From Chloroflexi bacterium UBA5189 (GTDB lineage Bacteria > Chloroflexota > Limnocylindria > Limnocylindrales > CSP1-4): 16,443 nucleotides of DNA. The translations under genes and the position numbers were made by a program. This document shows, piece after piece, positions 1 through 7,305 of this stretch (its first letter is position 1; every line of letters begins with the position of its first letter). The notes under the pieces are model-generated. The model had not been told where the DNA came from and searched no databases. It worked only from the letters and a program-made list of their open reading frames with translations. The DNA is taken from contig DHWF01000039.1 in the NCBI GenBank assembly GCA_002413045.1, positions 60,105 to 76,547 on the forward strand, written 5' to 3'.

Positions 1-1296
1 CACTGCCTGCCGTACTTCAAGCGGATGGAGACCTGCCTCTCGGCGGCGCCGGACGACCTGTACCGGGGCCACGCCGGACCGCTCGTCCTGGAGCGGGGAC
101 CCGCGACGAGCCCGCTCTTCGGAGCGTTCTTCCAGGCGGTCCAGGAGGCCGGGTACGCGTTGACCGAGGACGTCAACGGCTATCGACAGGAGGGCTTCGC
201 CGCGTTCGACCGGAACATCCACCGCGGGCGGCGCCTGTCGGCGGCGACGGCGTACCTGAAGCCCGCACTGCGGCGGCGCAACCTCGAGGTCCGAACCTCT
301 GCCTTCGTGACGGGAATCACGTTCGACGGCCGGCGCGCGACAGGGGTCGAGTACCGGGTCGGGGGCGGGCACCACCGTGTCGACGCGGGCGAGGTGATCC
401 TCGCGGGCGGCGCGATCAACACGCCCCAGCTGCTCCAGCTGGGCGGGGTGGGGGATCGGGAGCACCTGCGCGGGCTGGGCATCGACGCGGTGCAGCACCT
501 GCCCGGTGTCGGCCAGAACCTCCAGGACCACCTCGAGGTCTACGTCCAGCACGTCAGCCGCGAGCCGGTATCGATGCAGCCGCACGCCACCGAGACGTGG
601 CGCCGGCCGTGGATCGGCTTCCGCTGGCTGTTCTTCCGCAACGGCCCCGGCGCGACCAACCATTTCGAGGCCGGCGGCTTCGTCCGTGGCGACGAGGACG
701 TCGCGTACCCGAACCTGATGTTCCACTTCCTGCCGCTCGCGATCCGCTACGACGGGAGCGCGCCGGCGGGCGGCCACGGCTACCAGGTCCACGTCGGGCC
801 GATGTACTCCGACGCCCGCGGAACCGTGCGCATCCGCTCGACCGACCCGGACGACCACCCGGTGCTCCGATTCAACTACCTGTCGACCGACCAGGACCGC
901 CGCGAGTGGGTCGAGGCGATCACGGTCGCGCGGCAGCTCCTCGGCCAGCCGGCCCTCCAGCGCTACGACGCGGGCGAGGTCTCACCCGGGCCGGCTATCG
1001 AGACGAACCAGCAGATTCTCGACTGGGTCGGGCATGACGCGGAGACGGCGCTCCATCCCTCGTGCACGGCGCGCATGGGCACCGACGACGAGGCCGTCGT
1101 CGACCCCACGACGATGCGGGTCCACGGCGTCGACGGATTGCGCGTCGTCGATGCGTCCGTATTCCCATTCGTCACGAACGCCAACATCTATGCGCCCGTG
1201 ATGATGGTCGCGGAGAAGGCCGCGGACCTGATCCTCGGCAACGCCCCCCTGCCGCCGGAGCCGGTCCCCTTCTATCGCCACCAGGCGGGCGCCTGA
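1..1296 (+). CDS. GMC family oxidoreductase (choline dehydrogenase-like), 5' partial
   Basis: This is the C-terminal 431 residues of an FAD-dependent glucose-methanol-choline oxidoreductase, which oxidises an alcohol to an aldehyde or ketone. The frame is open from base 1, reading HCLPYFKRMET, typical of the family just after the FAD-binding N-terminus. About 100-130 residues, including the GxGxxG dinucleotide motif, lie off the left edge. Visible family signals are a version of GMC signature 2 (GAINTPQLLQLGGVG, about residues 137-151) and the C-terminal domain with the catalytic His in HPSCTARMG (His at about residue 352). The usual downstream Asn lies in TNANIYAP (about 392-399), followed by an MVAEKAADLI tail. 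The substrate cannot be read from the sequence; choline dehydrogenase, polyethylene-glycol dehydrogenase and aryl-alcohol oxidases share this fold. It is convergent with the next gene, with a 16-nt gap. Confidence 0.93.
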   Translation, partial: HCLPYFKRMETCLSAAPDDLYRGHAGPLVLERGPATSPLFGAFFQAVQEAGYALTEDVNGYRQEGFAAFDRNIHRGRRLSAATAYLKPALRRRNLEVRTSAFVTGITFDGRRATGVEYRVGGGHHRVDAGEVILAGGAINTPQLLQLGGVGDREHLRGLGIDAVQHLPGVGQNLQDHLEVYVQHVSREPVSMQPHATETWRRPWIGFRWLFFRNGPGATNHFEAGGFVRGDEDVAYPNLMFHFLPLAIRYDGSAPAGGHGYQVHVGPMYSDARGTVRIRSTDPDDHPVLRFNYLSTDQDRREWVEAITVARQLLGQPALQRYDAGEVSPGPAIETNQQILDWVGHDAETALHPSCTARMGTDDEAVVDPTTMRVHGVDGLRVVDASVFPFVTNANIYAPVMMVAEKAADLILGNAPLPPEPVPFYRHQAGA

Positions 1297-1306
1297 GGGC
1301 CCGCCT
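1283..1306. terminator. GC hairpin at convergent gene ends, possible terminator
   Basis: A perfect 8-bp stem, AGGCGGGC (1283-1290) with GCCCGCCT (1299-1306), encloses an 8-nt loop that holds the TGA stop of the GMC gene (1294-1296). The next gene ends on the opposite strand at 1313. No T-tract follows on either strand, so it is not a classical intrinsic terminator. U-tract-less GC hairpins are proposed as terminators in some GC-rich bacteria; the role here is inferred. Confidence 0.4.
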
Positions 1307-1312
1307 CCAACG

Positions 1313-1639
1313 TCAGGCCGATTTCTTGCGCCGGCCGCCCCGGCCGCCCGGGATCGGGCCGCGGCTGAGGTAGATCGCGCCGTTGCGAACGCCGAGGTTC
1401 ACGGCGCTGCCGCTGGCCTTGATCTGCTTCGAGATCGCGAGCCGGATCGTTGCCAGCTTTTCGCTTTCTTCGAGCTCGATCTTCTTGATCCAGGACGCCG
1501 GTCCTGCACCCAGCTCGTTGAGCGTCTTTTCGATCAATTGCTCGCGTCGCTTGTTCGCAAGCTGGCGCGGGCTGAGGGCACGAGGCTTGCGCGGCTTGGG
1601 CGCGAGCTCTTCGGGCTTGGCGTCACGGACGCGGACCAT
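1313..1639 (-). CDS. Small basic protein of unknown function
   Basis: I do not recognise this 108-residue protein. It is very basic, with a Lys/Arg/Pro-rich N-terminus (KPRKPRALSPRQLANKRREQ), a central stretch that looks helical (about residues 28-72) and a Gly/Arg/Lys tail ending GRGGRRKKSA. That composition suggests nucleic-acid binding, but no named domain is visible. ATG at 1639 was chosen because a full Shine-Dalgarno, GAGGAGGT, lies 7 nt upstream. A longer frame from a TTG at 1663 would translate the Shine-Dalgarno itself and is unlikely. A good promoter lies just upstream (1679-1707), so the gene appears to be its own transcription unit. Its promoter, leader and Shine-Dalgarno differ from the apparently leaderless genes nearby. 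Confidence 0.72.
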   Translation of the reverse strand: MVRVRDAKPEELAPKPRKPRALSPRQLANKRREQLIEKTLNELGAGPASWIKKIELEESEKLATIRLAISKQIKASGSAVNLGVRNGAIYLSRGPIPGGRGGRRKKSA

Positions 1640-1678
1640 GGCGGCGACCTCCTCGAAATGCAACAGGGACGTCCGCGC

Positions 1679-1707
1679 ACTGTAACGAATGTCGAATTGA
1701 TAATCAA
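1679..1707 (-). promoter_or_regulatory. Sigma70-type promoter with -35 overlapping palindrome
   Basis: Read on the minus strand, TTGATT (1702-1707) and TACAGT (1679-1684) are separated by exactly 17 nt, each matching the consensus hexamers at 4 of 6 positions. The predicted transcript would start near 1671, about 30 nt before the ATG of the small basic protein at 1639. The stretch is clearly AT-richer than its surroundings. A perfect palindrome, TTGATAATCAA (1697-1707), covers the -35 element and could be an operator. Confidence 0.5.
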
Positions 1708-1741
1708 AGAACCGCGCGCCCGGCGATGAGAAACCGGTCGT

Positions 1742-2662
1742 CTAACCGATCATCTGGCGGAGCGCGAACATCACGTTCGCCGGTCGCTCGGCAAGACGTC
1801 GCATGTACCACGGATACCACGCATGTCCGTAGGCGATGAGGTCGCGAACGAGATAGCCGTCCTTGGCGAGCCGTCGCTGCTGATCCATGCGGATCCCGTA
1901 CAGCATCTCGACCTCGACGCTCGTCTTCGGCAGGCCCATCGCCGACGCGTGTTCAGCGATCTGCTCGATGAGCCGGACGTCGTGGGTGCCCAGGCCGAGC
2001 CGGACCTTGCGGCCGGCGCGCGCGCCCTCGAGCAGGGACACCGCGAGCGCGACGTAGTTGGCGTCGACGTCGTGGCGCGTCTGGTAGGCGATCGTCGCGG
2101 GCTCCGCGTAGGCGCCCTTCACGAGACGGATCTGGGGATCGAGCGGGAGGAGCCGCTGGATGTCCGCAGCGGTTCGGCGCAGGTACGCCTGGAGGCACAG
2201 CCCGGTGTTGGCGTGGTCCTGCTTGAGCCGCTCGTAGAAGGCGATCGTGCCCTCGGTGTAGCCGCTGCCCTCCATGTCGATCCAGAGGGTCTTGCCGGTC
2301 TCGGCCGCGCGCTCGGCAAGCCTGGCCGTGTGGGCCATCGTTCGCTCGACGTCGAGATCGAAGCCGAGCTGGGTGAGCTTGACGCTGACCTCGCCGTCGA
2401 GGTCGCGCGCCTGGATGTCGCCCATCAGCCCGAGGTAATGCTCAGCGGTCTCGTCGCCCTCCTCGAGCCTGGTGATGTTCTCGCCGAGCCGAGTGAACAT
2501 GCTGGAGATGCCGTCGGCCCGGAACATGACGCCTGCATCGAGCGCACTCTCGGCATCCTCGCCGGGCATGAACCGGCGAATCGCGCGTTTCGCGAACCAC
2601 AGCTTCGGGAGGCGCTCCTTCAACCACGGGTTGCGGGCCATCCAGAGCAGCAGCTTGCGCAT
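1742..2662 (-). CDS. Proline dehydrogenase (monofunctional)
   Basis: FAD-dependent oxidation of L-proline to pyrroline-5-carboxylate, the first step of proline catabolism, peripheral to the membrane and passing electrons to quinone. The 306 residues match the usual length of stand-alone bacterial enzymes and form one TIM barrel. Characteristic strand motifs appear in order: SVKLTQLG (93-100), WIDMEGSGYT (127-136), AYLRRT (159-164), RLVKGAYAE (179-187), GTHD (225-228), EMLYGIR (252-258), and the C-terminal YGHAWYPWYMRRLAERPANV (278-297) carrying the RRL substrate-carboxylate arginines. ATG 2662 is preferred over an in-frame TTG at 2683 because TAGGCT (2670-2675) sits 7 nt before it and no Shine-Dalgarno is seen, which suggests a leaderless start. 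The gene is divergent from fumC. No P5C dehydrogenase lies in the window. It would be named putA, pruA or prodh depending on convention, so no symbol is given. Confidence 0.95.
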   Translation of the reverse strand: MRKLLLWMARNPWLKERLPKLWFAKRAIRRFMPGEDAESALDAGVMFRADGISSMFTRLGENITRLEEGDETAEHYLGLMGDIQARDLDGEVSVKLTQLGFDLDVERTMAHTARLAERAAETGKTLWIDMEGSGYTEGTIAFYERLKQDHANTGLCLQAYLRRTAADIQRLLPLDPQIRLVKGAYAEPATIAYQTRHDVDANYVALAVSLLEGARAGRKVRLGLGTHDVRLIEQIAEHASAMGLPKTSVEVEMLYGIRMDQQRRLAKDGYLVRDLIAYGHAWYPWYMRRLAERPANVMFALRQMIG

Positions 2663-2669
2663 CGAGTGA

Positions 2670-2675
2670 AGCCTA
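2670..2675 (-). promoter_or_regulatory. Putative -10 of leaderless proline dehydrogenase transcript
   Basis: TAGGCT on the minus strand, separated by 7 nt from ATG 2662, so the first transcribed base would be at or next to the A of the start codon. No -35 and no Shine-Dalgarno are visible. The same hexamer precedes the DUF4260 gene. Confidence 0.45.
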
Positions 2676-2715
2676 CCGCGCAAACGCGAGGCGAGAGCGG
2701 CTCGGCCATACTGCG

Positions 2716-4125
2716 ATGGTGACGACGAAGGACTCCGGCGAGACCCGCCGCGAGACCGATTCCATGGGCGCCATCGAGGTGCCGGCCGACCATTACTGGG
2801 CCGCCCAGACCCAGCGCTCGCTGCATCACTTCGCGATCGGGCGGGACCGGATGCCGGACCGGATCATCCACGCCTTCGGGCTGCTCAAGCTCGCGGCGGC
2901 GGACGTCAACGCCTCGCTCGGCCTGCTCACCCCCGAGCAGCACGACCTGATCGCCGCTGCGGCACGCGAGGTCGCCGACGGCGCGCTCGCCGCTGAGTTC
3001 CCGCTGCGCGTCTGGCAGACCGGCTCCGGCACGCAGTCGAACATGAACGTCAACGAGGTCATCGCGGGGCGCGCCAACGAGGCAGGCACGGGAGCGCGAG
3101 GCGGCAAGGCCCCGATCCACCCGAACGACCACGTCAACCGCAGCCAGTCGAGCAACGACACGTTCCCGACGGCGCTGCACATGGCCGTCGCGATGGCGCT
3201 CGTGGAGGATCTCGTGCCCTCCGTGCGCGCGCTCCGCGATGCCCTCGATGCGAAGCGGGCCGAGTTCGACGATGTCGTCAAGATCGGCCGGACGCACCTC
3301 CAGGACGCGGTGCCGCTGACGCTCGGCCAGGAGTTCAGCGGCTACGTCGCCCAGCTCGATGGCGGAATCGAGCGGATCCAGGCGACGCTGCCGGGGCTGT
3401 ACGAGATCGCGCTCGGCGGCACGGCGGTGGGCACCGGGCTCAACAGCCGCCCCGAGTTCGCGGCGCGCGTCGCCGCGCGAATCGCCGAGCTGACCGGCCT
3501 GCCGTTCGTAACCGCGCCGAACAAGTTCGCCGCGCTCGCCGGCCAGGAGGCCACGGTGTTCGCCTCCGGTGCGCTTCGCACGCTCGCGACGAGTCTCATG
3601 AAGATCGCGAACGACATCCGCTGGCTCGGCTCAGGGCCGCGCGCCGGCCTCGGCGAGTTGATCCTCCCCGAGAACGAGCCGGGCTCGTCGATCATGCCGG
3701 GCAAGGTGAACCCGACCCAGAGCGAGGCGCTGACGATGGTCTGCGTCCAGGTCATGGGCTACGACGCGGCGATCGGGATCGCCGGCTCGCAGGGCAACTT
3801 CGAGCTCAACGTCTTCAAGCCGATCATCGCTCATGACCTGCTCCACGCCATCGAGCTCCTGACCGACGCCTGCCGCAGCTTCCGCGAACACTGCGTCGAG
3901 GGCCTCGAGGCCGACCGGGAGCGCATCGGCGAGCACGTGGCGAACTCGCTGATGCTCGTGACCGCCCTCACCCCGAAGATCGGCTACGACAAGTCCGCCG
4001 AGATCGCCAAGAAGGCGCACCACGAGGGCACCAACCTCAAGGCCGCCGCCCTCGCCCTCGGCTACCTCACGGAATCCGAGTTCGACGCGGCGATGGATCC
4101 GGAGAAGATGACCCACCCAGGGTGA
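2716..4125 (+). CDS. fumC: Class II fumarate hydratase
   Basis: Reversible hydration of fumarate to L-malate in the TCA cycle; a soluble iron-independent homotetramer. The 469 residues are full length for the family. Motifs in order: GSGTQSNMNVNEVIAGRAN (103-121), SSNDTFPTALHMA (145-157), GRTHLQDA with the active-site His (194), the lyase signature GSSIMPGKVNPTQ with the mobile-loop Ser (323-335), and the C-terminal TALTPKIGYDKSAEIAKKAH (416-435) that separates fumarase from aspartase and argininosuccinate lyase. There is no clear Shine-Dalgarno. CATACT (2707-2712) ends 6 nt before a GTG at 2719, the second codon here, so translation could start one codon later on a leaderless message. The stop overlaps the start of the next gene (GTGA), indicating co-transcription. 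Confidence 0.96.
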   Translation: MVTTKDSGETRRETDSMGAIEVPADHYWAAQTQRSLHHFAIGRDRMPDRIIHAFGLLKLAAADVNASLGLLTPEQHDLIAAAAREVADGALAAEFPLRVWQTGSGTQSNMNVNEVIAGRANEAGTGARGGKAPIHPNDHVNRSQSSNDTFPTALHMAVAMALVEDLVPSVRALRDALDAKRAEFDDVVKIGRTHLQDAVPLTLGQEFSGYVAQLDGGIERIQATLPGLYEIALGGTAVGTGLNSRPEFAARVAARIAELTGLPFVTAPNKFAALAGQEATVFASGALRTLATSLMKIANDIRWLGSGPRAGLGELILPENEPGSSIMPGKVNPTQSEALTMVCVQVMGYDAAIGIAGSQGNFELNVFKPIIAHDLLHAIELLTDACRSFREHCVEGLEADRERIGEHVANSLMLVTALTPKIGYDKSAEIAKKAHHEGTNLKAAALALGYLTESEFDAAMDPEKMTHPG

Positions 4126-5225
4126 CCGCCGAGAGCACCGTCGCCATCGTCACCCCGAGCACACCGCGACCGCGAATCGCCGCGTTCCCGATCGCCGTGG
4201 CGATCGCCTCCCGGCTCTTCTCGATCGCCCTCCTCCTGGTCATCCCGTCGATCAACCCGGCTACGGTGCCGCGGCTCACATCGCTGCTGTCGCCGTTTGT
4301 GTCATGGGACGGCCAGTGGTACCTGCGGATCGCGCGAAACGGCTACCACGTCGCGCCGGTGAGCGTCTCGGTGATCGCCGCCCGCCACGACTTCGCGTTC
4401 TATCCCGGATGGCCCGGGCTCGTGTGGGTCATCGACCGACTCGGAATCCCCGCCCCGGCCACGGCCGTCCTCGGGGCGAACGTCCTGTTCGTCGCCGCGT
4501 TGGCGGTCATCTACGCGGTCTTGGTTGATCGCTTTGGCACCGACGCCGCGCGGCGCGGTGTCCTCCTCCTGGCGTTCGCACCATCGGCGTACGTCCTGTC
4601 CATGGCCTACTCGGAGCCGCTCTTCCTGCTCGTCGTCGGCCTCGCCTTCCTGCGGCCCGCGAGGGCAGGCGGGATGCTTGCAGCAGCAGCATCGGTCCTC
4701 GTTCGCGTTGCCGGCCTCGCGGTGCTCGCCGCCAAGCTGGCCGTCTGGCTGCAAGACCGCCGCGAGCGGCGGGCGCTCCTCACCGCGATCGCCGTCGGGC
4801 TCGCCTTCGCGGCCTGGTGGGCCTACATCTGGTGGCTCACCGGCGACCCCGCGGGCTGGACCCGCGGATCGCTCGACTGGGGCCGCGTGGGTGGGATCCG
4901 CGGGATCCTGGACGTCGTCGAGAAGCCGACCCTGTTTCCCCTTGCCGCCCTGGCGTTCGTCCTGCTCATGCTCATCGGCGCCGGGTGGGTCATCCGGCGA
5001 GACCTCGAGCTGGGCGTGTACTCGATCGTCGCCATCGGCCTCGGCGTGCTCGGGGGCTGGGTGACCTCGATGCCCCGCTACGCGCTCGTGGCATTCCCGG
5101 TCTTCGCGTTGCTCGGGCTGCGGCTTGGCCGGCGCGGGACGATCGTCCTCGCGATCGTCTTCGCCATCGGGCAGGCCGCGTTCGTCTACTCGGCGTTCGA
5201 TGGGCCGGCGGCGACGGCGCCGTAA
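4122..5225 (+). CDS. PIG-V-like GT-C family membrane glycosyltransferase
   Basis: A 367-residue polytopic membrane protein with about eight to ten hydrophobic segments and an N-terminus containing one before the first loop. That loop carries WDGQWYLRIARNGY (62-75), the acidic motif expected of GT-C enzymes using polyprenyl-phosphate sugar donors. FAFYPGWPGL (91-100), PSAYVLSMAYSEPLFLL near 155-172 and SMPRYALVAFPVFALLG near the C-terminus follow the pattern of bacterial homologues of GPI mannosyltransferase 2 (PIG-V). The likely role is mannosyl or glycosyl transfer on the outer face of the membrane; donor and acceptor are unknown. The GTG start overlaps the fumC stop, so the two genes are translationally coupled although functionally unrelated. 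The gene is convergent with the TfoX-domain gene, with a 5-nt gap. Confidence 0.82.
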   Translation: MTAESTVAIVTPSTPRPRIAAFPIAVAIASRLFSIALLLVIPSINPATVPRLTSLLSPFVSWDGQWYLRIARNGYHVAPVSVSVIAARHDFAFYPGWPGLVWVIDRLGIPAPATAVLGANVLFVAALAVIYAVLVDRFGTDAARRGVLLLAFAPSAYVLSMAYSEPLFLLVVGLAFLRPARAGGMLAAAASVLVRVAGLAVLAAKLAVWLQDRRERRALLTAIAVGLAFAAWWAYIWWLTGDPAGWTRGSLDWGRVGGIRGILDVVEKPTLFPLAALAFVLLMLIGAGWVIRRDLELGVYSIVAIGLGVLGGWVTSMPRYALVAFPVFALLGLRLGRRGTIVLAIVFAIGQAAFVYSAFDGPAATAP

Positions 5226-5230
5226 GGCCG

Positions 5231-5596
5231 CTACTTCTTCGGCGACAGCGTCCGCGTGAAGTCGAGGGCCTTGCCGAGCCAGGCGTCGAGCTCGGCGTCG
5301 TCGGCGATGAGGGTGTCGGGCATCGTCACGTAGCGGCCCATGGCCTTGCCGGGCATGACTTCGAACTGGTGGGCGCCCGGCATCGCCACGAGGATCTCGC
5401 GGTCCGGCTCGGAGACGCGGACCCACCACTGGCTCGCGAAGATGCCCGTCGCCATGTTGCCGTTGATCCAGGCACACGGATAGCCGAACATCTTGCGGCG
5501 GGTCGTGTCGGGTGCTCCGACGCGGCCGAGCGCGGCTTCGAATCGTGCGACGAGCTCCGGCGGCGCCTTGTCGAACTTGGGCATCTCGCGCGGCAT
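5231..5596 (-). CDS. TfoX N-terminal domain protein
   Basis: A 121-residue protein consisting only of a TfoX_N-type domain. The diagnostic segments are KMFGYPCAWINGNMATGIFA (35-54) and FEVMPGKAMGRYVTMP (78-93), followed by a C-terminal helix. In gamma-proteobacteria TfoX/Sxy regulates competence, but this lone domain is widespread and its function is mostly unknown, so no competence role is inferred. ATG 5596 is chosen because TATCGT (5604-5609) precedes it by exactly 7 nt, matching the leaderless pattern of other genes here. An alternative ATG lies at 5584. The same frame is open far upstream, but that part is only the shadow of the glycosylase gene. Confidence 0.85.
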   Translation of the reverse strand: MPREMPKFDKAPPELVARFEAALGRVGAPDTTRRKMFGYPCAWINGNMATGIFASQWWVRVSEPDREILVAMPGAHQFEVMPGKAMGRYVTMPDTLIADDAELDAWLGKALDFTRTLSPKK

Positions 5597-5603
5597 GGGT
5601 CGG

Positions 5604-5609
5604 ACGATA
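5604..5609 (-). promoter_or_regulatory. Putative -10 of leaderless TfoX-domain gene
   Basis: TATCGT on the minus strand with a 7-nt spacing to ATG 5596. It lies between the glycosylase stop (5647) and this gene, which would give the downstream gene its own promoter. No Shine-Dalgarno at normal spacing is visible. Confidence 0.4.
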
Positions 5610-5646
5610 CCCCTCGTCGCGCCAAACCGCGTCCGCCCGAGGACCC

Positions 5647-6603
5647 TCACCGGCCGCGGAAGTCGCGGGCGATGTCGCGCGGCGCGACGCGCGGGCCATA
5701 GCGCGGCGGAGTGATTCCCGACCGCTCGAGCAGGCGGATCACGCGCGCCCGATGGCCTGCCCACGGCGCCAGCAGCTCCAGCATCCGCTCGTCCGTGCCG
5801 CGCGGCGCGCCCGTGAGCGCGAACGCGACCACGTTGGACAGGTGCGCGTCGGCGACGCTCACCGCGTCCGGATCGCCGAGGGCGCGCAGCGTGACCTCCG
5901 CGGCGGTCCAGGGCCCGATGCCGGAGTGCGCTTGCAGCGCCCTCGCGAGCGCGGCCGCTCCAGCGCCGCCCGCACCGCTCGGCCGCGACGCGGCTGCGAA
6001 GGCCTCCAGGCGCGACCCCTCCCGCGCGATTCGCCGCAGGAGCGTTCCGCGGCGGGGCTCGATCCCGAGCCCCGTCAGCGTCCACGACGGCAGCCCGGCG
6101 ACGACCTGCGGCGACGGCGCGATGAGCAGCGCGTGCGGCCCCGGCGCCGGCGAGCCGTGCGCTCGGACGAGCCGCCGGTGGTTACGCCACGCCTCGGTGC
6201 CGGTGATCCGCTGTTCCAGCATGGCCGGCAGGAGCGCCTCCCAGATCGCTCCGGTCCGGCCCAGGCGCACTCGCCCGAGCCGCCTCGCCAGCCCGGCCAC
6301 GACCGGGTGAAGGCTCGGGTCGAACCCGGCGTCGTCGTCGTCGAGCCCGAGTGCGGCAGGCAGGCCGTCGAGGAGCCAGTCCGCGCCGGGACCCCACGCG
6401 GAGGCGAGAATCGACGCTCCCCCGACGCGAAGTTCGATGGTGCCGGGGCCCTCGGGCGTTGCGGAGGCGCGAATCGCCGCTCCCGCCGCGACGCGCATCG
6501 TCGGGTCGCCGCTCCCGCGAACCAGCGGCCCGAGGACGGCGCGGAGATCGAGCGGTCCCTCCAGCGGGATCGTCCGCGTCCGCACCGGCGCCCCGTCTGT
6601 CAC
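5647..6603 (-). CDS. AlkA-like DNA-3-methyladenine glycosylase (HhH-GPD)
   Basis: Base-excision repair glycosylase removing alkylated (possibly oxidised) bases; cytosolic DNA binding. The 318 residues show an N-terminal AlkA_N-like region (GPLDLRAVLGPL, 16-27; GDPT, 32-35). The helix-hairpin-helix superfamily core includes LPAMLEQRITGTEAW (125-139) and the hairpin SGIGPWTAAEV (227-237). An SVADAHL segment (249-255) places Asp252 where EndoIII-type enzymes have the catalytic Asp. There is no C-terminal Cys cluster, so it is not an EndoIII/MutY-type [4Fe-4S] enzyme. Start choice is uncertain: GTG 6603 gives an N-terminus like that of relatives, while GTG 6627 is also in frame. Neither has a Shine-Dalgarno. 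It is divergent from the RlpA-like gene. Confidence 0.88.
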   Translation of the reverse strand: MTDGAPVRTRTIPLEGPLDLRAVLGPLVRGSGDPTMRVAAGAAIRASATPEGPGTIELRVGGASILASAWGPGADWLLDGLPAALGLDDDDAGFDPSLHPVVAGLARRLGRVRLGRTGAIWEALLPAMLEQRITGTEAWRNHRRLVRAHGSPAPGPHALLIAPSPQVVAGLPSWTLTGLGIEPRRGTLLRRIAREGSRLEAFAAASRPSGAGGAGAAALARALQAHSGIGPWTAAEVTLRALGDPDAVSVADAHLSNVVAFALTGAPRGTDERMLELLAPWAGHRARVIRLLERSGITPPRYGPRVAPRDIARDFRGR

Positions 6604-6686
6604 GCGGCTGCAACCACTAGGGGACACGTACGCTCGGGGCGGCTCGCGCCCGCTGCAAGGCCATCTCGGGTAAGGTGGTCCCAGAC

Positions 6687-7283
6687 GTGCGACTCCCCAG
6701 AGTCGTCGCGCGCGCCGCGCTCATCGCGGTGCTCGCCTTGGTCGTCGTCCCCGGCGCCGTCGGTTCGCGCATCCCGAGCGCACGGACCGCCATCGATCCT
6801 TCCGCCTTCCAGTTGGTCGGCGTTGGTCGATCGTGGACGGCGATGACGACACCACAGCTCGACTCGGCGGGCCTGTCCGCCGGGCATCTCGAACCTGACG
6901 CGTTCCTCGGCGAGCCCCAGGCTGCGACCGCAATGGACGGCGCCTCGCGCCCGACGGTCAACCTGCCCCGGATCACGCCCATCGTCCAGGCGACGTGGCA
7001 CCTCGACAACAACATCAGCTGGTACGGCCCCGGCTTCTACGGCAACGCGGGGGCCTGCGGCCTGGTCCCGGGCGGGATCCAGGCGGACACGATCGGCGTC
7101 GCGCATCGCACGCTGCCGTGCGGTACCCGGGTCACCTTCCGCTACAACGGCCGGACGGTCACCACGATCGTGATCGATCGCGGGCCGTACGTCGCCGGCC
7201 GGATCTGGGACATGACCCATGGGCTGTGTGCCGCGTTGGGACACTGCTTCACGGGTGGCGGGGTCTACTACCGGATCGGCTAG
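6687..7283 (+). CDS. Exported RlpA-like double-psi beta-barrel protein
   Basis: A 198-residue secreted or cell-wall protein. A typical signal peptide (MRLPRVVARAALIAVLALVV, cleavage probably after the GAVG region) is followed by about 85 residues of low-complexity linker. The C-terminal RlpA/DPBB domain carries WYGPGFYGNAGACG, VAHRTLPCGTRV and the IDRGPY...GRIWDMTH core with its conserved DRGP. RlpA relatives bind or cleave peptidoglycan; whether this one is a lytic transglycosylase cannot be read. Four cysteines (ACG, PCG, LCAALGHC) may form disulfides outside the cell. Start GTG 6687 is chosen because AAGGTGG lies 8 nt upstream and the signal peptide begins there; GTG 6675 is possible. The same bases contain TAAGGT (6671-6676), which could instead be a -10. 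It is followed by tryptophanase after 22 nt. Confidence 0.88.
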   Translation: MRLPRVVARAALIAVLALVVVPGAVGSRIPSARTAIDPSAFQLVGVGRSWTAMTTPQLDSAGLSAGHLEPDAFLGEPQAATAMDGASRPTVNLPRITPIVQATWHLDNNISWYGPGFYGNAGACGLVPGGIQADTIGVAHRTLPCGTRVTFRYNGRTVTTIVIDRGPYVAGRIWDMTHGLCAALGHCFTGGGVYYRIG

Positions 7284-7292
7284 CGGGCCGCC

Positions 7293-7298
7293 TATCCT
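7293..7298 (+). promoter_or_regulatory. Putative -10 of leaderless tryptophanase transcript
   Basis: TATCCT lies between the upstream stop codon and GTG 7306, ending 7 nt before it. No Shine-Dalgarno is at workable spacing (GGGG abuts the start) and no -35 is clear. It suggests that tnaA can be transcribed on its own without a leader. Confidence 0.4.
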
Positions 7299-7305
7299 CG
7301 GGGAC

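Noticed and set aside
1640..1663. TTG start at 1663 for the small basic protein
   Set aside because: It would place a perfect Shine-Dalgarno (GAGGAGGT, 7 nt before ATG 1639) inside the coding sequence.
2707..2721. Leaderless GTG start at 2719 for fumC
   Set aside because: CATACT at 6 nt would fit, but it does not begin with T, and the ATG at 2716 is only one codon away. The evidence does not decide, so the ATG is kept.
5231..6085. 284-residue version of the TfoX-domain protein
   Set aside because: The upstream part is antisense-free but overlaps the glycosylase gene in another frame, with Arg/Ala-rich shadow composition. The domain starts just after ATG 5596.
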